A stretch of 12,958 nt of DNA from Deltaproteobacteria bacterium (GCA_019314425.1 JAFCZI010000053.1:1-12958); one strand, 5' to 3'. Positions 1 to 8,893 are shown, counted from the first letter of the stretch. The notes: a model not told the origin generated them from the sequence alone. Made by a program: numbers and translations.

Positions 1-80
1 TAAACCTATGTCACTTTTTTGTATTGCACCCAAACGAATTGAGGTTCAAATATTTGAATAAATCATCTTCCAAGAAAAAA

Positions 81-1049
81 ATGCCATCGATCAGCAAAAA
101 GATCAGTTTTCCGGATAATGAGCTGATGCGGGCGTTGTGCGGAGAGCAAAATGCTCATCTGAACCTGATTGAAAAGAAGACGGGGGCCGCTGTCAACCTG
201 AGAGGCAATGTCCTGTTACTCCAGGGCGGGGATTGGGAAGTGGCACTGGCTGAAAAGGTTTTGTCGCAGCTTTACGAATTACTGGAATCTCGGTATCCCC
301 TCTACATCAATGATGTAGATCATGCCATAAGGATTTTAAGCGGGGATGGTTCGGTGGATTTAAAGAAGATCTTTAAAGACGAGGTTTATATTACTTCCCA
401 AAAGAAAATTATCACACCCAAAACCATCAACCAGAAAAAATACATCGACAGCATTAAAAAATATGATATCGTATTCGGAATCGGGCCGGCGGGGACGGGA
501 AAGACTTACCTTGCCATGGCCATGGCTGTGGCGTCGTTGATCAAGAAAGAGTGCAACCGAATTATTCTGGCCCGGCCTGCGGTGGAAGCGGGAGAGCGGC
601 TGGGTTTTTTGCCGGGTGATCTGTATGAGAAGATAAATCCCTATCTCCGGCCTCTGTATGATGCCCTTCATGATATGATGCCCTTTGAAAACGCATCCGA
701 CCTGTTGGAGAAAGGGGTCATCGAAGTGGCGCCTCTGGCGTTCATGAGGGGGCGCACGCTGAACGATTCTTTTGTGATCCTGGATGAGGCGCAAAATGCC
801 ACGCCCGAGCAGATGAAGATGTTTTTAACCCGTCTGGGCTTCAGTTCCAAGGCGGTGATTACCGGAGATGTTACCCAGACGGATTTGCCAAAAGGGCAGA
901 TATCAGGTTTGCTTGAAGCGTCGCAGACGCTTTCGGGAATTGAAGGCATTCAGTTTGTTTCCTTTTCCAGGGAAGACGTGATTAGGCATCCATTGGTTCA
1001 GAAAATTATTGATGCCTACGAGAAGCTGGATAGACGGAAAAAGGTTTGA
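81..1049 (+). CDS. phoH: PhoH-like ATPase (PhoH/YbeZ family)
   Basis: A cytoplasmic PhoH-family P-loop ATPase. The family is linked to RNA metabolism and is usually encoded beside ybeY, as here. Counting from the ATG at 81 the product is 322 aa. A KH-like N-terminal segment (about residues 15-85) precedes the ATPase domain. The Walker A motif GPAGTGKT is at residues 135-142, and a Walker B-like VILDEAQN comes later, followed by a TGDVTQTDLP motif typical of PhoH. The frame stays open upstream to a TTG at 24, which would add 19 residues rich in Lys and Ser. I prefer 81 because conserved sequence (ISFPDNELMRALCGEQNAHL) begins just after it, but neither start has a strong ribosome-binding site. 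The gene is followed closely by the 7TM-HD gene. The family call is firm; the exact start is less so. Confidence 0.93.
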   Translation: MPSISKKISFPDNELMRALCGEQNAHLNLIEKKTGAAVNLRGNVLLLQGGDWEVALAEKVLSQLYELLESRYPLYINDVDHAIRILSGDGSVDLKKIFKDEVYITSQKKIITPKTINQKKYIDSIKKYDIVFGIGPAGTGKTYLAMAMAVASLIKKECNRIILARPAVEAGERLGFLPGDLYEKINPYLRPLYDALHDMMPFENASDLLEKGVIEVAPLAFMRGRTLNDSFVILDEAQNATPEQMKMFLTRLGFSSKAVITGDVTQTDLPKGQISGLLEASQTLSGIEGIQFVSFSREDVIRHPLVQKIIDAYEKLDRRKKV

Positions 1050-1063
1050 GGTGTAGCACCGCT

Positions 1064-3621
1064 ATGACAAGGAATACGCCTAATGACCGAAAACTCAAGG
1101 CCCTGCACCAGAAAAAAAATGCCGGGTGGCGAGAAAAAGATATGCCTGCCAGGTCTAAATCCGGTCGTTCGGACCGCACGCCCCGGTTTCGGAATGATAC
1201 CAAAAAATGGTGTATTTTCATCGGTCTCAGCCTAATCTTTTCCATACTGCTTTTCCCCAGCATCCTGACCTCAACCAAAACATATAACCTGGGAGATGTG
1301 GCCGATCGCGATATGAAGGCTTCCAGGGAATTCCTGGTTGAAAACAATGAGCTGACGGAAAAGAACAGACAGGAAGCTGTTCGCGCTGCTCTGCCCGTTT
1401 ATGATTTTGATCCCACAGCAACCGATGTGGTTCCCAGGGTCAGAGAAGCCTTTGCGGAGGGTCGAAAGTATTTGGCTGATGCCTTGAAACTGGCGTGGAT
1501 GTCCACATCCCCTGAAGAAGCTCAAAAAGAACACCTTGCCATAACAAATGCTTTCCAAACGCGGTTTTTCGAAATCCTGGATATCCCTGAAAACAACGCT
1601 TTTTCCCATACATTGATGATGAACGATTTTTCGCCCAAGGCGGAGTCAGTCGCCATCAGACTGGTCAGCGATGTTTTCAAACGGGGCGTGGTGGGCAATC
1701 AGGCGATGCTGATGTCCTATCGGGGCAAGGGGATTATCCTTCAGAACATCAAGGACGGAAAAGAGGAGGCGGTTTTGGGTCTTGATCGCTTTTATGATCT
1801 TGAAACCGCTATCGTTCTTGTTCGAGAGCAGGGCCGGTCGCTTACCCAAACCCTATGGCCAAAAAAACTGGCGCAGGCCGCGTTGGAGTTGGCCGTATCG
1901 CTCATCAAGCCCAATTTAACATTCAACAAGCGGGAAACGGCCTTGCGGAAAGAAGCGGCGGGGGAATCGGTTAAACCCTTCTTTTTCAAAGTCAAAAAGG
2001 GCGAAATTTTTATCAGGGAAGGGGAGCGAATTAACCCGGAACAACTGGTCAAACTGAGCGCTCAGTACAAATATTTAAAACAAAAAAAGATGTTGGGAAG
2101 GGTTCCTGCCATGGCAGTGCTCATCGCCTTCCTGTTGGTTTCCATGTATCAACTGAGCTTGATGAAGACCCGGTCAACAGATTCGGAAATCAGAGACCTG
2201 CTTTTAAACGCGGTGATGCTGCTGGTCATATTTTTTGTGGTGATTGCGTTTAATTTTGTGGCGATTGAAACAGCCCGGGGGTTCCATTTTTTCTCTCCAA
2301 GAGCCCTGTTCGGGGGTTCCATTTTTTCTCTCCAAGAGCCCTGTTGTATGCCATACCGGTTGCGGGCGGCGCCATGCTTATCTGTGTGTTTCACGGCATT
2401 GTCACCGCCACCGGATTTTCCCTGATCGTTTCTGTCCTGGCCTGTGCGGTTGTGGATGGCCGGGTGGAGTTTTTCATCTATTTTTTCGTCAGTTCCCTTT
2501 TGGCGGCGACCTGGGTGCGGCGTTACGGGGAAAGAGGTGTTTTTATTGAGGCGGGTCTTAAGGTGGGCCTGTGCAATATGGTTCTTGCTTTTGCCATGGA
2601 GGGATTGTATGGCGCCTTTTTTAATATTGAGAGCGTTATCGCCTGTTGTTCGGCGTTCATCGGCGGCGTGTTGGTGGGCGTGATCGCCACGGGGCTGATG
2701 CCGCTGATCGAAATGTCTTTCGGGTATACTACGGATATCAAGCTGATGGAACGGGCCAATCTCGATCAGCCCCTTCTAAGGGAGTTGATGGTCCAGGCGC
2801 CCGGAACCTATCACCACAGCGTTATTGTCAGCAATATGGTAGAGGCTTCGGCCAGGGCTATCGGCGCAAATCCTTTGTTGGCCAAGGTCGCTGCATACTA
2901 TCATGATATCGGTAAGATTAAGAAACCCCTTTATTTCATTGAAAATCAAGCGGGCAGGGCTAACCGGCATGAAAAACTGGCGCCTTCCATGAGTGCCCTC
3001 ATTCTCATTGCCCATGTGAAAGATGGGGTGGAGCTGGCCCGTCAGGCCAAGCTGGGTCGGGCGATTATTTCAATTATCGAGCAGCATCACGGGACCAGCC
3101 TGATCTCATTTTTCTATGAAAAGGCCAGGGAAAGGGCTGAGAGAAAAGGGGACAAATCCCTGCGCGTCAAAGAGGAAGATTTTCGTTACCCCGGGCCCAG
3201 ACCCCAGACAAAGGAAGCGGGTCTCGTGATGTTGGCGGATGTGATCGAAGCGGCTTCCAAAACCCTGGTGGATCCCACCTCGGCGCGAATACAGGGAATG
3301 GTGCAGAAAATTATGAACAAGGTCTTTTCAGATGGGCAACTGGATGAGTGTGAGTTGACGCTCAAAGATCTTCATGCTATTGCCAAAAGCTTCAACCAGA
3401 CCTTGAGTGGTATTTTCCATCATCGGGTTGAATATCCCGAGCCTGTGGCGAAAATTTCTTCCACACGTCCTCGAAACGGTGCGGGAAGCAGCAAAAACGG
3501 CTTGAACAGGAAGACTGAAAATGGAGATACAGATCAGGATGGACTGCCCGCTCCCCGGGCTGGCCGAGCAGAAAATAAGGGTGAAAGCGAAGAAAGTCTT
3601 AGAAGGCTTGGGCTGTCATGA
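1064..3621 (+). pseudogene. 7TM-HD family phosphohydrolase (PgpH/YqfF-like), frame broken by a 35-bp tandem duplication
   Basis: A membrane HD-domain phosphohydrolase. Characterised members such as PgpH degrade cyclic di-AMP. The first frame (ATG 1064; an in-frame TTG at 1046 overlaps the phoH stop) encodes a membrane anchor near residues 45-65, a long extracytoplasmic domain and the first helices of the membrane core. It then runs out of frame from 2311 and stops at 2425. The second frame, open from a TTG at 2344 to the stop at 3621, carries the remaining membrane helices and the HD domain, with GTYHHS and the metal-binding YYHDIGK. The break is the exact 35-bp duplication at 2276-2345. Deleting one copy joins the frames as ARGFHFFSPRALLYAIP and gives about 840 aa, a normal family length. 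As written, two partial proteins could be made, the second only if translation restarts. The last 101 bp overlap ybeY. The family is clear; whether the lesion is real is not. Confidence 0.85.
2276..2345 (+). repeat. Perfect 35-bp tandem duplication inside the 7TM-HD gene
   Basis: Two identical, directly adjacent 35-bp copies occupy 2276-2310 and 2311-2345. Each begins cgggggttcc and ends gagccctgtt. Thirty-five is not a multiple of three, so the second copy shifts the reading frame. Downstream of it, the frame that encodes the rest of the family protein is exactly the one expected if the copy were absent. No mobile-element end or inverted repeat is visible, which fits replication slippage or an assembly error. 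Confidence 0.97.
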
Positions 3622-3973
3622 TAAAGAGTTGAGCATCCTGTTCACAGACGACGAACACATGGCGGCGCTGAATCAGCAATACCGGGACAAGGAAGGTGCT
3701 ACCGATGTGCTGTCGTTTCCCATGATGGAAGACCTGGACGGGGCGGAAGCCCCCGCCCTTTTTGAACCGGTTATGCTGGGAGATGTGGTCGTTTCCGTGG
3801 ACACGGCTTTGCGAGATGCGGAAGAACTGGAACAGCCCTTTGAAAAGACCGTTGACCGGTTGTTGATTCACGGCATTTTACACCTTCTGGGGTATGATCA
3901 TGAGAAATCTCCAGTGGATGCCGTGCTCATGACAAAAGAGGAAGAGCGATTGATGGATTTTTTCTGGGTGTAA
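3521..3973 (+). CDS. ybeY: Endoribonuclease YbeY (16S rRNA maturation factor)
   Basis: A single-strand-specific, metal-dependent endoribonuclease of the UPF0054/YbeY family, which acts in 16S rRNA 3'-end maturation and ribosome quality control. The 150-aa product is a usual family length. The zinc-binding signature is intact as HGILHLLGYDH (His117, His121, His127), and the family motif TDVLSFP lies at about residues 61-67. The ATG at 3521 has an agga-type ribosome-binding site in the upstream aacaggaagactgaa, and the N-terminal MEIQIR looks native. The gene therefore truly starts 101 bp before the preceding 7TM-HD frame stops, in a different frame. Such a long overlap suggests translational coupling or a drifted 3' end of the upstream gene. 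Its closeness to phoH matches the common phoH-ybeY pairing. Confidence 0.95.
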   Translation: MEIQIRMDCPLPGLAEQKIRVKAKKVLEGLGCHDKELSILFTDDEHMAALNQQYRDKEGATDVLSFPMMEDLDGAEAPALFEPVMLGDVVVSVDTALRDAEELEQPFEKTVDRLLIHGILHLLGYDHEKSPVDAVLMTKEEERLMDFFWV

Positions 3974-3975
3974 AT

Positions 3976-4055
3976 GCAGGGGCCGGCCCCCGTGCCTGCC
4001 CTGATGATGTGGTGCAAACACTCAATACAGGGCAACCACGGGGGGGTGCCCCTAC
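3976..4055. repeat. 80-bp palindromic (MITE/REP-like) intergenic element
   Basis: Two 26-bp arms, 3976-4001 and 4030-4055, are inverted repeats of each other with 20 of 26 positions matching, around a 28-bp loop. The outer ends are gcaggggc and gcccctac. The element fills nearly the whole gap between ybeY and pdxJ. It encodes nothing and has no T-run, so it does not look like a standard intrinsic terminator, although an RNA copy would fold strongly. I see no clear target-site duplication. GC-rich palindromes with GTAGGGGC-type ends recur as interspersed repeats in many bacterial genomes, but membership in a named family cannot be settled from one copy. Confidence 0.7.
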
Positions 4056-4072
4056 TATTGTGAGGTTGATAA

Positions 4073-4792
4073 ATGGCAAGGTTGGTCGTAAATGTGGATC
4101 ATGTGGCCACGATTCGTCAGGCCAGAGGCATTGACGTTCCCGATCCGGTTCTGGCAGCGGGTCTGGCTGAGCTGGCGGGTGCGGATGGGATTATCTGTCA
4201 TCTCAGGGAGGACCGGCGTCACATTAATGACAGGGATCTCAGGTTGTTGCGGGAGACCGTAAAGACAAGTCTCAATATGGAAATGGCGGCTGTTGATGAA
4301 ATGGTGAAAATTGCAGCGGCTGTTAAACCCGAAATGGTCACCCTGGTGCCTGAAAAGAGAGAGGAACTCACAACTGAAGGCGGGCTGGATGTCGTGGCCC
4401 GGCCGGACCATTATCGTCGTGTTGTTGAACAACTTCACGAGGCGGGAATCAAGGTCAGCTTTTTCATAGATCCCGATCCGGAACAAGTGAAGGCAGCCCA
4501 TGGATGCCGGGGCGATATTATTGAGATTCACACGGGCCATTATTCAGAGGCAAGATCGGAAGATGAGGCCAAAAGACGGTTTGGGCGGGTTGTTCTCGCC
4601 GCAGAATCTGCTGCGGCTCTGGATCTGGGGATCAGCGCCGGTCACGGGCTCAACTACATCAATGTGAAAAGATTTGAATCGCTGTCCCTGGTGGAGGAGT
4701 ACAGCATTGGACACAGTATCGTTGCCATGGCGGTTCTGGTGGGGTTTGAACGGGCTGTTCGAAGAATGATTGAATTGGTGAAGACCTTTTAA
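4073..4792 (+). CDS. pdxJ: Pyridoxine 5'-phosphate synthase
   Basis: Condenses 1-deoxy-D-xylulose 5-phosphate with 3-amino-2-oxopropyl phosphate to pyridoxine 5'-phosphate, the last ring-forming step of the DXP-dependent vitamin B6 pathway; cytoplasmic TIM barrel. The 239-aa length is standard. The conserved N terminus VNVDHVATIRQARG and the phosphate/substrate segment HLREDRRHI are present. The likely catalytic residues His43, Glu70 (in LNMEMA) and His191 (in SAGHGLNY) are all there, as is PEKREELTTEGGLD. A gagg ribosome-binding site precedes the ATG. It follows the palindromic element and is followed after 39 bp by the CBS gene. In many relatives acpS lies next to pdxJ; it is not seen here. 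Confidence 0.97.
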   Translation: MARLVVNVDHVATIRQARGIDVPDPVLAAGLAELAGADGIICHLREDRRHINDRDLRLLRETVKTSLNMEMAAVDEMVKIAAAVKPEMVTLVPEKREELTTEGGLDVVARPDHYRRVVEQLHEAGIKVSFFIDPDPEQVKAAHGCRGDIIEIHTGHYSEARSEDEAKRRFGRVVLAAESAAALDLGISAGHGLNYINVKRFESLSLVEEYSIGHSIVAMAVLVGFERAVRRMIELVKTF

Positions 4793-4831
4793 ATAGATCG
4801 ATATTTTTGAAAAACGGGGAGGTAGGGCGAC

Positions 4832-5281
4832 ATGCTGAAAGCCAGCGATATTATGACCACGGAAGTGATTACCGTCAAAAAGGAAACCCCTCTCAAGGAA
4901 CTGGCAGAGATTCTGTATGAAAATCACATTAGCGGGGTCCCCGTGGTTGACGATGAAGGATTGCTGATCGGCATTATCTGTGAAAGCGATCTCATTCGAA
5001 AGGACAAGAAACTGCATATCCCTACGGTCGTGGCGCTCTTCGATGCCGTTTTTTTTCTTGAAAGTCAAAAAAACATTGAAAAAGAGATCCAGCAGATTAC
5101 CGCCACCACCGTTGAAGAGTTGTTTACCCGGAAGGTTATCACCGTTGATGCAAAAACGCCCATTGATGAGATTGCTACCCTCATGACCCAGAAAAAAATT
5201 TATACGATTCCCGTTATGGATGGGGAACGTCTGGTGGGTATTATTGGCAAGGGCGATGTGATAAGGACTTTTATTTCTTGA
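4832..5281 (+). CDS. Tandem CBS-domain protein
   Basis: A 149-aa cytoplasmic protein made almost entirely of two CBS domains (Bateman module), roughly residues 8-60 and 95-147. Each has the motif pattern IMTTEVITV / RKVITVDA followed by hydrophobic VPVVD or IPVMD and GIIxxxD. CBS pairs usually bind adenine nucleotides and act as energy or ligand sensors, but no catalytic domain is attached and the partner is unknown. The middle linker (about residues 60-93, rich in Glu, Lys and Gln) may be helical. Start: the ATG at 4832 with ggaggt about 9 bp upstream. The stop overlaps the TTG start of tsaE in a TTGA, which implies coupled translation. Confidence 0.93.
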   Translation: MLKASDIMTTEVITVKKETPLKELAEILYENHISGVPVVDDEGLLIGIICESDLIRKDKKLHIPTVVALFDAVFFLESQKNIEKEIQQITATTVEELFTRKVITVDAKTPIDEIATLMTQKKIYTIPVMDGERLVGIIGKGDVIRTFIS

Positions 5282-5763
5282 AAGACAAGCGCGTGCGTTA
5301 CCGAACCGAATCTCCTAAAGAAACCGTTGGGTTGGGGGTGACGCTTGGCCGGCTCCTTCAAGCGGGAGATCTGATTGTTCTGACGGGGGAGTTGGGTTGC
5401 GGAAAAACGTGGTTCACCAAAGGCATTGCCCTGGGTGTGGGCGTTTCTCCCCATGAGGTGGTGACCAGCCCCTCTTTTGCGTTGATGAACGAATATGAGG
5501 GTCTTTGTACGCTTTTCCATATGGATGTTTACCGGTTAGAAACCCCCGAAGATTTTTTGGATACGGGGTTGGATGAGTGCTTTGACGGCAGGGGTATTGT
5601 GGTCATGGAATGGGGCGACAAGTGGCCCGAAATCCTGCCGGAATGTCGACTGAATGTGATCTTTTCAATGCTGGGTGAGCAATCGCGAGAGTTGCTGATG
5701 ACCGGGGAGGACCCCCGGGTGATTGAAATTTTAGAAGGGCTGAGAAATCAGGCGCTTGAATGA
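5278..5763 (+). CDS. tsaE: tRNA threonylcarbamoyladenosine biosynthesis ATPase TsaE
   Basis: The ATPase partner of TsaB/TsaD in forming N6-threonylcarbamoyladenosine (t6A) at position 37 of ANN-decoding tRNAs; cytoplasmic. The 161-aa product has the P-loop GELGCGKT (the family more often has Ala in place of the Cys). It also has the family motif TSPSFALMNEYEG with LFHMDVYRL, and a conserved VVMEWGDKWPEILP near the C terminus. The start is a TTG at 5278 that overlaps the preceding TGA, with aagga about 11 bp upstream. No better ATG precedes the conserved region. tsaD lies four genes downstream, so two of the t6A genes share this locus; tsaB is not in the window. Confidence 0.94.
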   Translation: MKDKRVRYRTESPKETVGLGVTLGRLLQAGDLIVLTGELGCGKTWFTKGIALGVGVSPHEVVTSPSFALMNEYEGLCTLFHMDVYRLETPEDFLDTGLDECFDGRGIVVMEWGDKWPEILPECRLNVIFSMLGEQSRELLMTGEDPRVIEILEGLRNQALE

Positions 5764-5772
5764 GGAAAAGGA

Positions 5773-7005
5773 ATGGCACGAATTGTACAAAAATATGGTG
5801 GCACTTCGGTGGGCAGCATTGAAAAGATTAAGATGGTGGCTGAGCGTGTGATTGAAGCTTGCCGAGAGGGGAACCAGATGGTGGTGGTGCTTTCTGCCAT
5901 GGCCGGTCAAACCGATGGTCTGATTGCAATGGCGAAAGAGATCAATCCCGATCCGGATTTACGGGAGCTGGATGTGCTCATGTCCACGGGGGAGCAGGTC
6001 AGCGTGGCCCTTTTTGCCATCGCATTGAAATCCCTTGGATATGAGGCCCGGTCACTTTTGGGGTTTCAGGCGGCGATTCACACGGATGATTTATACGGCA
6101 AAGCCAGAATACGGGATATCGAGATTGATCGAATTACGCGAAACCTGGATGCCGGTCGGATTGTAATCGTGGCCGGGTTTCAGGGGCTCAACGCCCGCGG
6201 TGACATCACCACCCTGGGACGGGGCGGGTCGGATACCACGGCGGTGGCCCTTGCGGCGGCGTTGGATGCCGATGTGTGCGAGATTTTGACCGATGTGGAT
6301 GGGGTTTATACTACGGATCCCAACGTGTATCGGAAAGCGCAGAAGATGGATTTTATTTCATACGATGAAATGCTGGAGATGGCCAGCATGGGGGCGAAAG
6401 TCCTTGAAATCCGTTCGGTGGAGTTCGCCAAGAAATTTAATGTGCCGATTCACGTAAGATCCACTTTTAGCAAGGAAAGGGGTACCATGGTGATTGCTGA
6501 AATTAAGGACATGGAAAAAGTCGCGGTGTCGGGAGTGGCCTACAACAAAAACGAGGCCAGGATCACCATACGAAAAGTTCCGGATCAGCCGGGGGTGGCA
6601 TCCAGACTCTTTGACCCGGTCTTCAAAGCCGGCATTGTGGTGGATATGATCGTTCAGAATACCAGTCAGGATGGATTCACGGATCTCACCTTTACGGTGC
6701 CCAAAGGGGACTTTTATAAGACCATGAAGCTTGTCAGCGATGTGGGAAAAGATGTGGGGGCGGAAACGGTCCTGGGGGATGAGGATATCGCCAAAGTTTC
6801 CATCATCGGTGTCGGCATGCGGGTTCATGCGGGCGTTGCCAAAAAGATGTTTTCGGCCCTGGCCGAAAAGAACATCAACATCATAATGATCAGTACGTCG
6901 GAAATTAAGATTTCCTGCATTATCGAGGAAAAATATACTGAACTGGCGGTACGTGTTCTTCACGACACCTTTGGCCTGAACCATGCGAAAGAGGAAATAC
7001 TTTAG
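5773..7005 (+). CDS. lysC: Aspartate kinase
   Basis: Phosphorylates L-aspartate to 4-phospho-L-aspartate, the entry step to lysine, diaminopimelate, threonine and methionine synthesis; cytoplasmic. The 410-aa length fits the monofunctional LysC type with C-terminal ACT domains. The N-terminal kinase motif KYGGTSVGS is at residues 8-16. GRGGSDTTA and [13 protein letters not shown] follow in the amino-acid kinase domain. Two ACT domains (about residues 265-335 and 340-405) carry [14 protein letters not shown] and [15 protein letters not shown], so allosteric feedback by lysine and/or threonine is expected. The ATG at 5773 is preceded by aggaaaagga and lies 9 bp after the tsaE stop. The 3' end overlaps the next gene by 23 bp. 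Confidence 0.97.
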   Translation: MARIVQKYGGTSVGSIEKIKMVAERVIEACREGNQMVVVLSAMAGQTDGLIAMAKEINPDPDLRELDVLMSTGEQVSVALFAIALKSLGYEARSLLGFQAAIHTDDLYGKARIRDIEIDRITRNLDAGRIVIVAGFQGLNARGDITTLGRGGSDTTAVALAAALDADVCEILTDVDGVYTTDPNVYRKAQKMDFISYDEMLEMASMGAKVLEIRSVEFAKKFNVPIHVRSTFSKERGTMVIAEIKDMEKVAVSGVAYNKNEARITIRKVPDQPGVASRLFDPVFKAGIVVDMIVQNTSQDGFTDLTFTVPKGDFYKTMKLVSDVGKDVGAETVLGDEDIAKVSIIGVGMRVHAGVAKKMFSALAEKNINIIMISTSEIKISCIIEEKYTELAVRVLHDTFGLNHAKEEIL

Positions 7006-7354
7006 CGGCGCCGGGGGTTTTCTCCTTCTTTTTTTGCTGTTGCTCATAAACTTTCTGGGCGGCGCCATGAAATCGTCTTTCCCCCTGGAGCGGCGGTCTG
7101 CGGGGGAGGTGTTTGCTCAGGCCTCAGGTCAACTGTCGTCTTTTCAGCGGCTGACCCTGGGCATTCCCATTTCCGTCAATACCGACACTGCGTTAGGGTT
7201 AACGGCTATACCCGGAATCGGCCCTAAAACGGCGGCCGCCATTGTTCGCGCTCGTGAGCGGGCGGGTGGATTTACGCAGTTAAATGAGCTGTTGTCCATC
7301 CGTGGGATCAGCGCATCCCTTTATCACAAAATAAGCCCTTATCTCACACTATAA
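6983..7354 (+). CDS. Membrane-anchored helix-hairpin-helix (ComEA-like) protein
   Basis: A 123-aa protein with a positively charged start (MRKRK), then one hydrophobic stretch (about residues 10-28) that looks like a signal anchor, a linker, and a C-terminal ComEA-type helix-hairpin-helix domain (about residues 68-123). The DNA-contact hairpin reads [12 protein letters not shown], with a second hairpin [15 protein letters not shown]. In ComEA the arrangement binds incoming DNA at the outer face of the membrane. No other competence gene is nearby, so a role in uptake is only a possibility. The ATG at 6983 lies inside lysC (23-bp overlap); starting at the ATG at 7067 would remove the anchor, so I keep the longer form. 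Confidence 0.8.
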   Translation: MRKRKYFSGAGGFLLLFLLLLINFLGGAMKSSFPLERRSAGEVFAQASGQLSSFQRLTLGIPISVNTDTALGLTAIPGIGPKTAAAIVRARERAGGFTQLNELLSIRGISASLYHKISPYLTL

Positions 7355-7370
7355 GTGCATTGAGAATGGA

Positions 7371-8411
7371 ATGATTGTTTTAGGCATAGACACATCCTGT
7401 GATGATACATCGGCCGGCATCGTGGCTGATGGCACAAAAACCATGGCCAACGTGATCCATTCTCAGGTGGCCGTGCACCACCCCCACGGTGGGGTGGTTC
7501 CCGAACTGGCTTCCCGGGAGCATGTGAGAAATATTGTGCCCGTAGTGGATGAGGCCCTGAAACACGCGGGGATCGGTATGTCGGATCTGGACGGTGTTGC
7601 TGTTACCGTGGGACCTGGACTGGTGGGGGCGCTTCTGGTGGGGTTGTACTATGCCAAAGGCCTGGCCTATGTGCTGGATAAACCCTTGGTTTCTGTGAAC
7701 CATCTGGAGGCCCATATCCTTTCCATTTTTCTGGAAGCGGAACATCCGCCCTTTCCCTTTGTGGCCCTGACGGTTTCCGGTGGGCATACGAGCCTCTATT
7801 TTGTTGAGGATTTCGGTCGCTATACCCTTCTCGGTCAGACCCTGGATGATGCTGCCGGTGAAGCGTTTGATAAGGTGGCCAAGCTTTCCGGGATGGGTTA
7901 TCCGGGAGGGGTTGCCATCGAAAAAGCATCCGGGACAGGCCGCCCGGATGGTGTGGCTTTCCCACGGGCCTATATGTCCAAGACCTCTTTAGACTTCAGT
8001 TTCAGCGGGCTCAAAACCGCCGTTTCCCTGTTTCTGAAAAAGTGGCGCGAAGACCCTTTGTTAAGCGCTGAGATCAGTTTGAACGATATTGTTGCGTCTT
8101 TCCAGGAGTCCGTTGTGGATGTTCTGGTGAACAAGGCTATGACCGCCGCAAAACGCATGGGAGTGACGTCAGTGGTACTCGCAGGCGGCGTGGCATGCAA
8201 TAACCATTTAAGAAAATCTCTGGTGGAAACCGCAGGTCCGGACGGTATTCGGGTATATTATCCCCGTCGGGCTTACTGCACGGACAACGGGGCCATGATT
8301 GCCCTGACAGGCTATCACCGGTTTATGCGAAATGATACTGCCCATATGGCTGTTGACGTTCGGGCCAAGTATCCGATTCAGGACCTGATGACCGAGTTTG
8401 AGAAATCTTGA
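7371..8411 (+). CDS. tsaD: tRNA N6-adenosine threonylcarbamoyltransferase TsaD
   Basis: Transfers the threonylcarbamoyl group to A37 of ANN-decoding tRNAs, with TsaB and TsaE; cytoplasmic ASKHA-fold metalloenzyme. The 346-aa length is standard. Present are the N-terminal phosphate loop GIDTSCDDTS, the metal-binding HLEAH (His111, His115), VSGGHTSL, DDAAGEAFDKVAKLSG, the SGLKTA segment and AGGVACNNHLR with YCTDNGAMIA near the C terminus. The ATG at 7371 is preceded by gagaatgga. The stop overlaps the TTG start of the DUF2062 gene as TTGA. All hallmark residues are intact, so the enzyme should be active. Confidence 0.97.
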   Translation: MIVLGIDTSCDDTSAGIVADGTKTMANVIHSQVAVHHPHGGVVPELASREHVRNIVPVVDEALKHAGIGMSDLDGVAVTVGPGLVGALLVGLYYAKGLAYVLDKPLVSVNHLEAHILSIFLEAEHPPFPFVALTVSGGHTSLYFVEDFGRYTLLGQTLDDAAGEAFDKVAKLSGMGYPGGVAIEKASGTGRPDGVAFPRAYMSKTSLDFSFSGLKTAVSLFLKKWREDPLLSAEISLNDIVASFQESVVDVLVNKAMTAAKRMGVTSVVLAGGVACNNHLRKSLVETAGPDGIRVYYPRRAYCTDNGAMIALTGYHRFMRNDTAHMAVDVRAKYPIQDLMTEFEKS

Positions 8412-8893
8412 AAACACATAGGTTGCTTCGATACTATTACCTCCGGTTTATTCGATTGCGGGGCGATCCCCATGAACTGGCGCTCGGCATGTCGTTCGGA
8501 ATTTTTACGGGCATGATGCCCATAATGCCGTTTCAAATGGCCCTTTCCGTGGCGCTGGCGCTCGTTTTCAAGGGAAGCAAGATTACAGCGGCCCTGGGGA
8601 CGTGGATCAGCAACCCCCTGAACTGGTATTTCCTATATTACTTCAGCTATAAGCTGGGCGCCTGGATTCTGAGCATGGAAGGGTATAGTGCCATATTTAC
8701 AACCATCATGGACATGGTTCGATCCGAGGTGGAATCCATGGTCATTGTGGAAAAGATCCTGGAATCCGGCGGGCTCATGGCGACCGCGTTCCTCTTGGGA
8801 GGGGTGATCATGGGCGCAGCCGTCGCATTGCCTTCCTATTTTGTTTTCCTATATATTTTCAAACGCATACGACGGTGGCGGAACGTCGATTAG
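8408..8893 (+). CDS. DUF2062 family membrane protein
   Basis: A 161-aa protein with a basic N terminus (KTHRLLRYYYLRFIRLRGDP) and the DUF2062 signature ALGMSFGIFTGMMPIMPFQ, then WISNPLNWYFLYYFSYKLG. Three hydrophobic stretches (about residues 28-52, 65-85 and 118-150) suggest an inner-membrane protein. The function of DUF2062 is not established. The start is a TTG at 8408 overlapping the tsaD stop (TTGA); no in-frame ATG precedes the conserved part. It appears to be the last gene of the tsaE-lysC-tsaD run, because an inverted repeat copy follows its stop by 3 bp. Confidence 0.9.
   Translation: MKTHRLLRYYYLRFIRLRGDPHELALGMSFGIFTGMMPIMPFQMALSVALALVFKGSKITAALGTWISNPLNWYFLYYFSYKLGAWILSMEGYSAIFTTIMDMVRSEVESMVIVEKILESGGLMATAFLLGGVIMGAAVALPSYFVFLYIFKRIRRWRNVD

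Noticed and set aside
8..61. 17-codon frame at the window start
   Set aside because: It is short, has no ribosome-binding site visible in the window, and is probably chance sequence before phoH.
3976..4055. Palindrome as an intrinsic terminator of ybeY
   Set aside because: The arms are mismatched in the middle, the loop is 28 nt and no T-run follows, so a repeat element fits better.
6358..7068. 236-codon open frame on the minus strand
   Set aside because: It is antisense to the clearly genuine lysC and is His/Phe-rich in the way of reverse-frame shadows.
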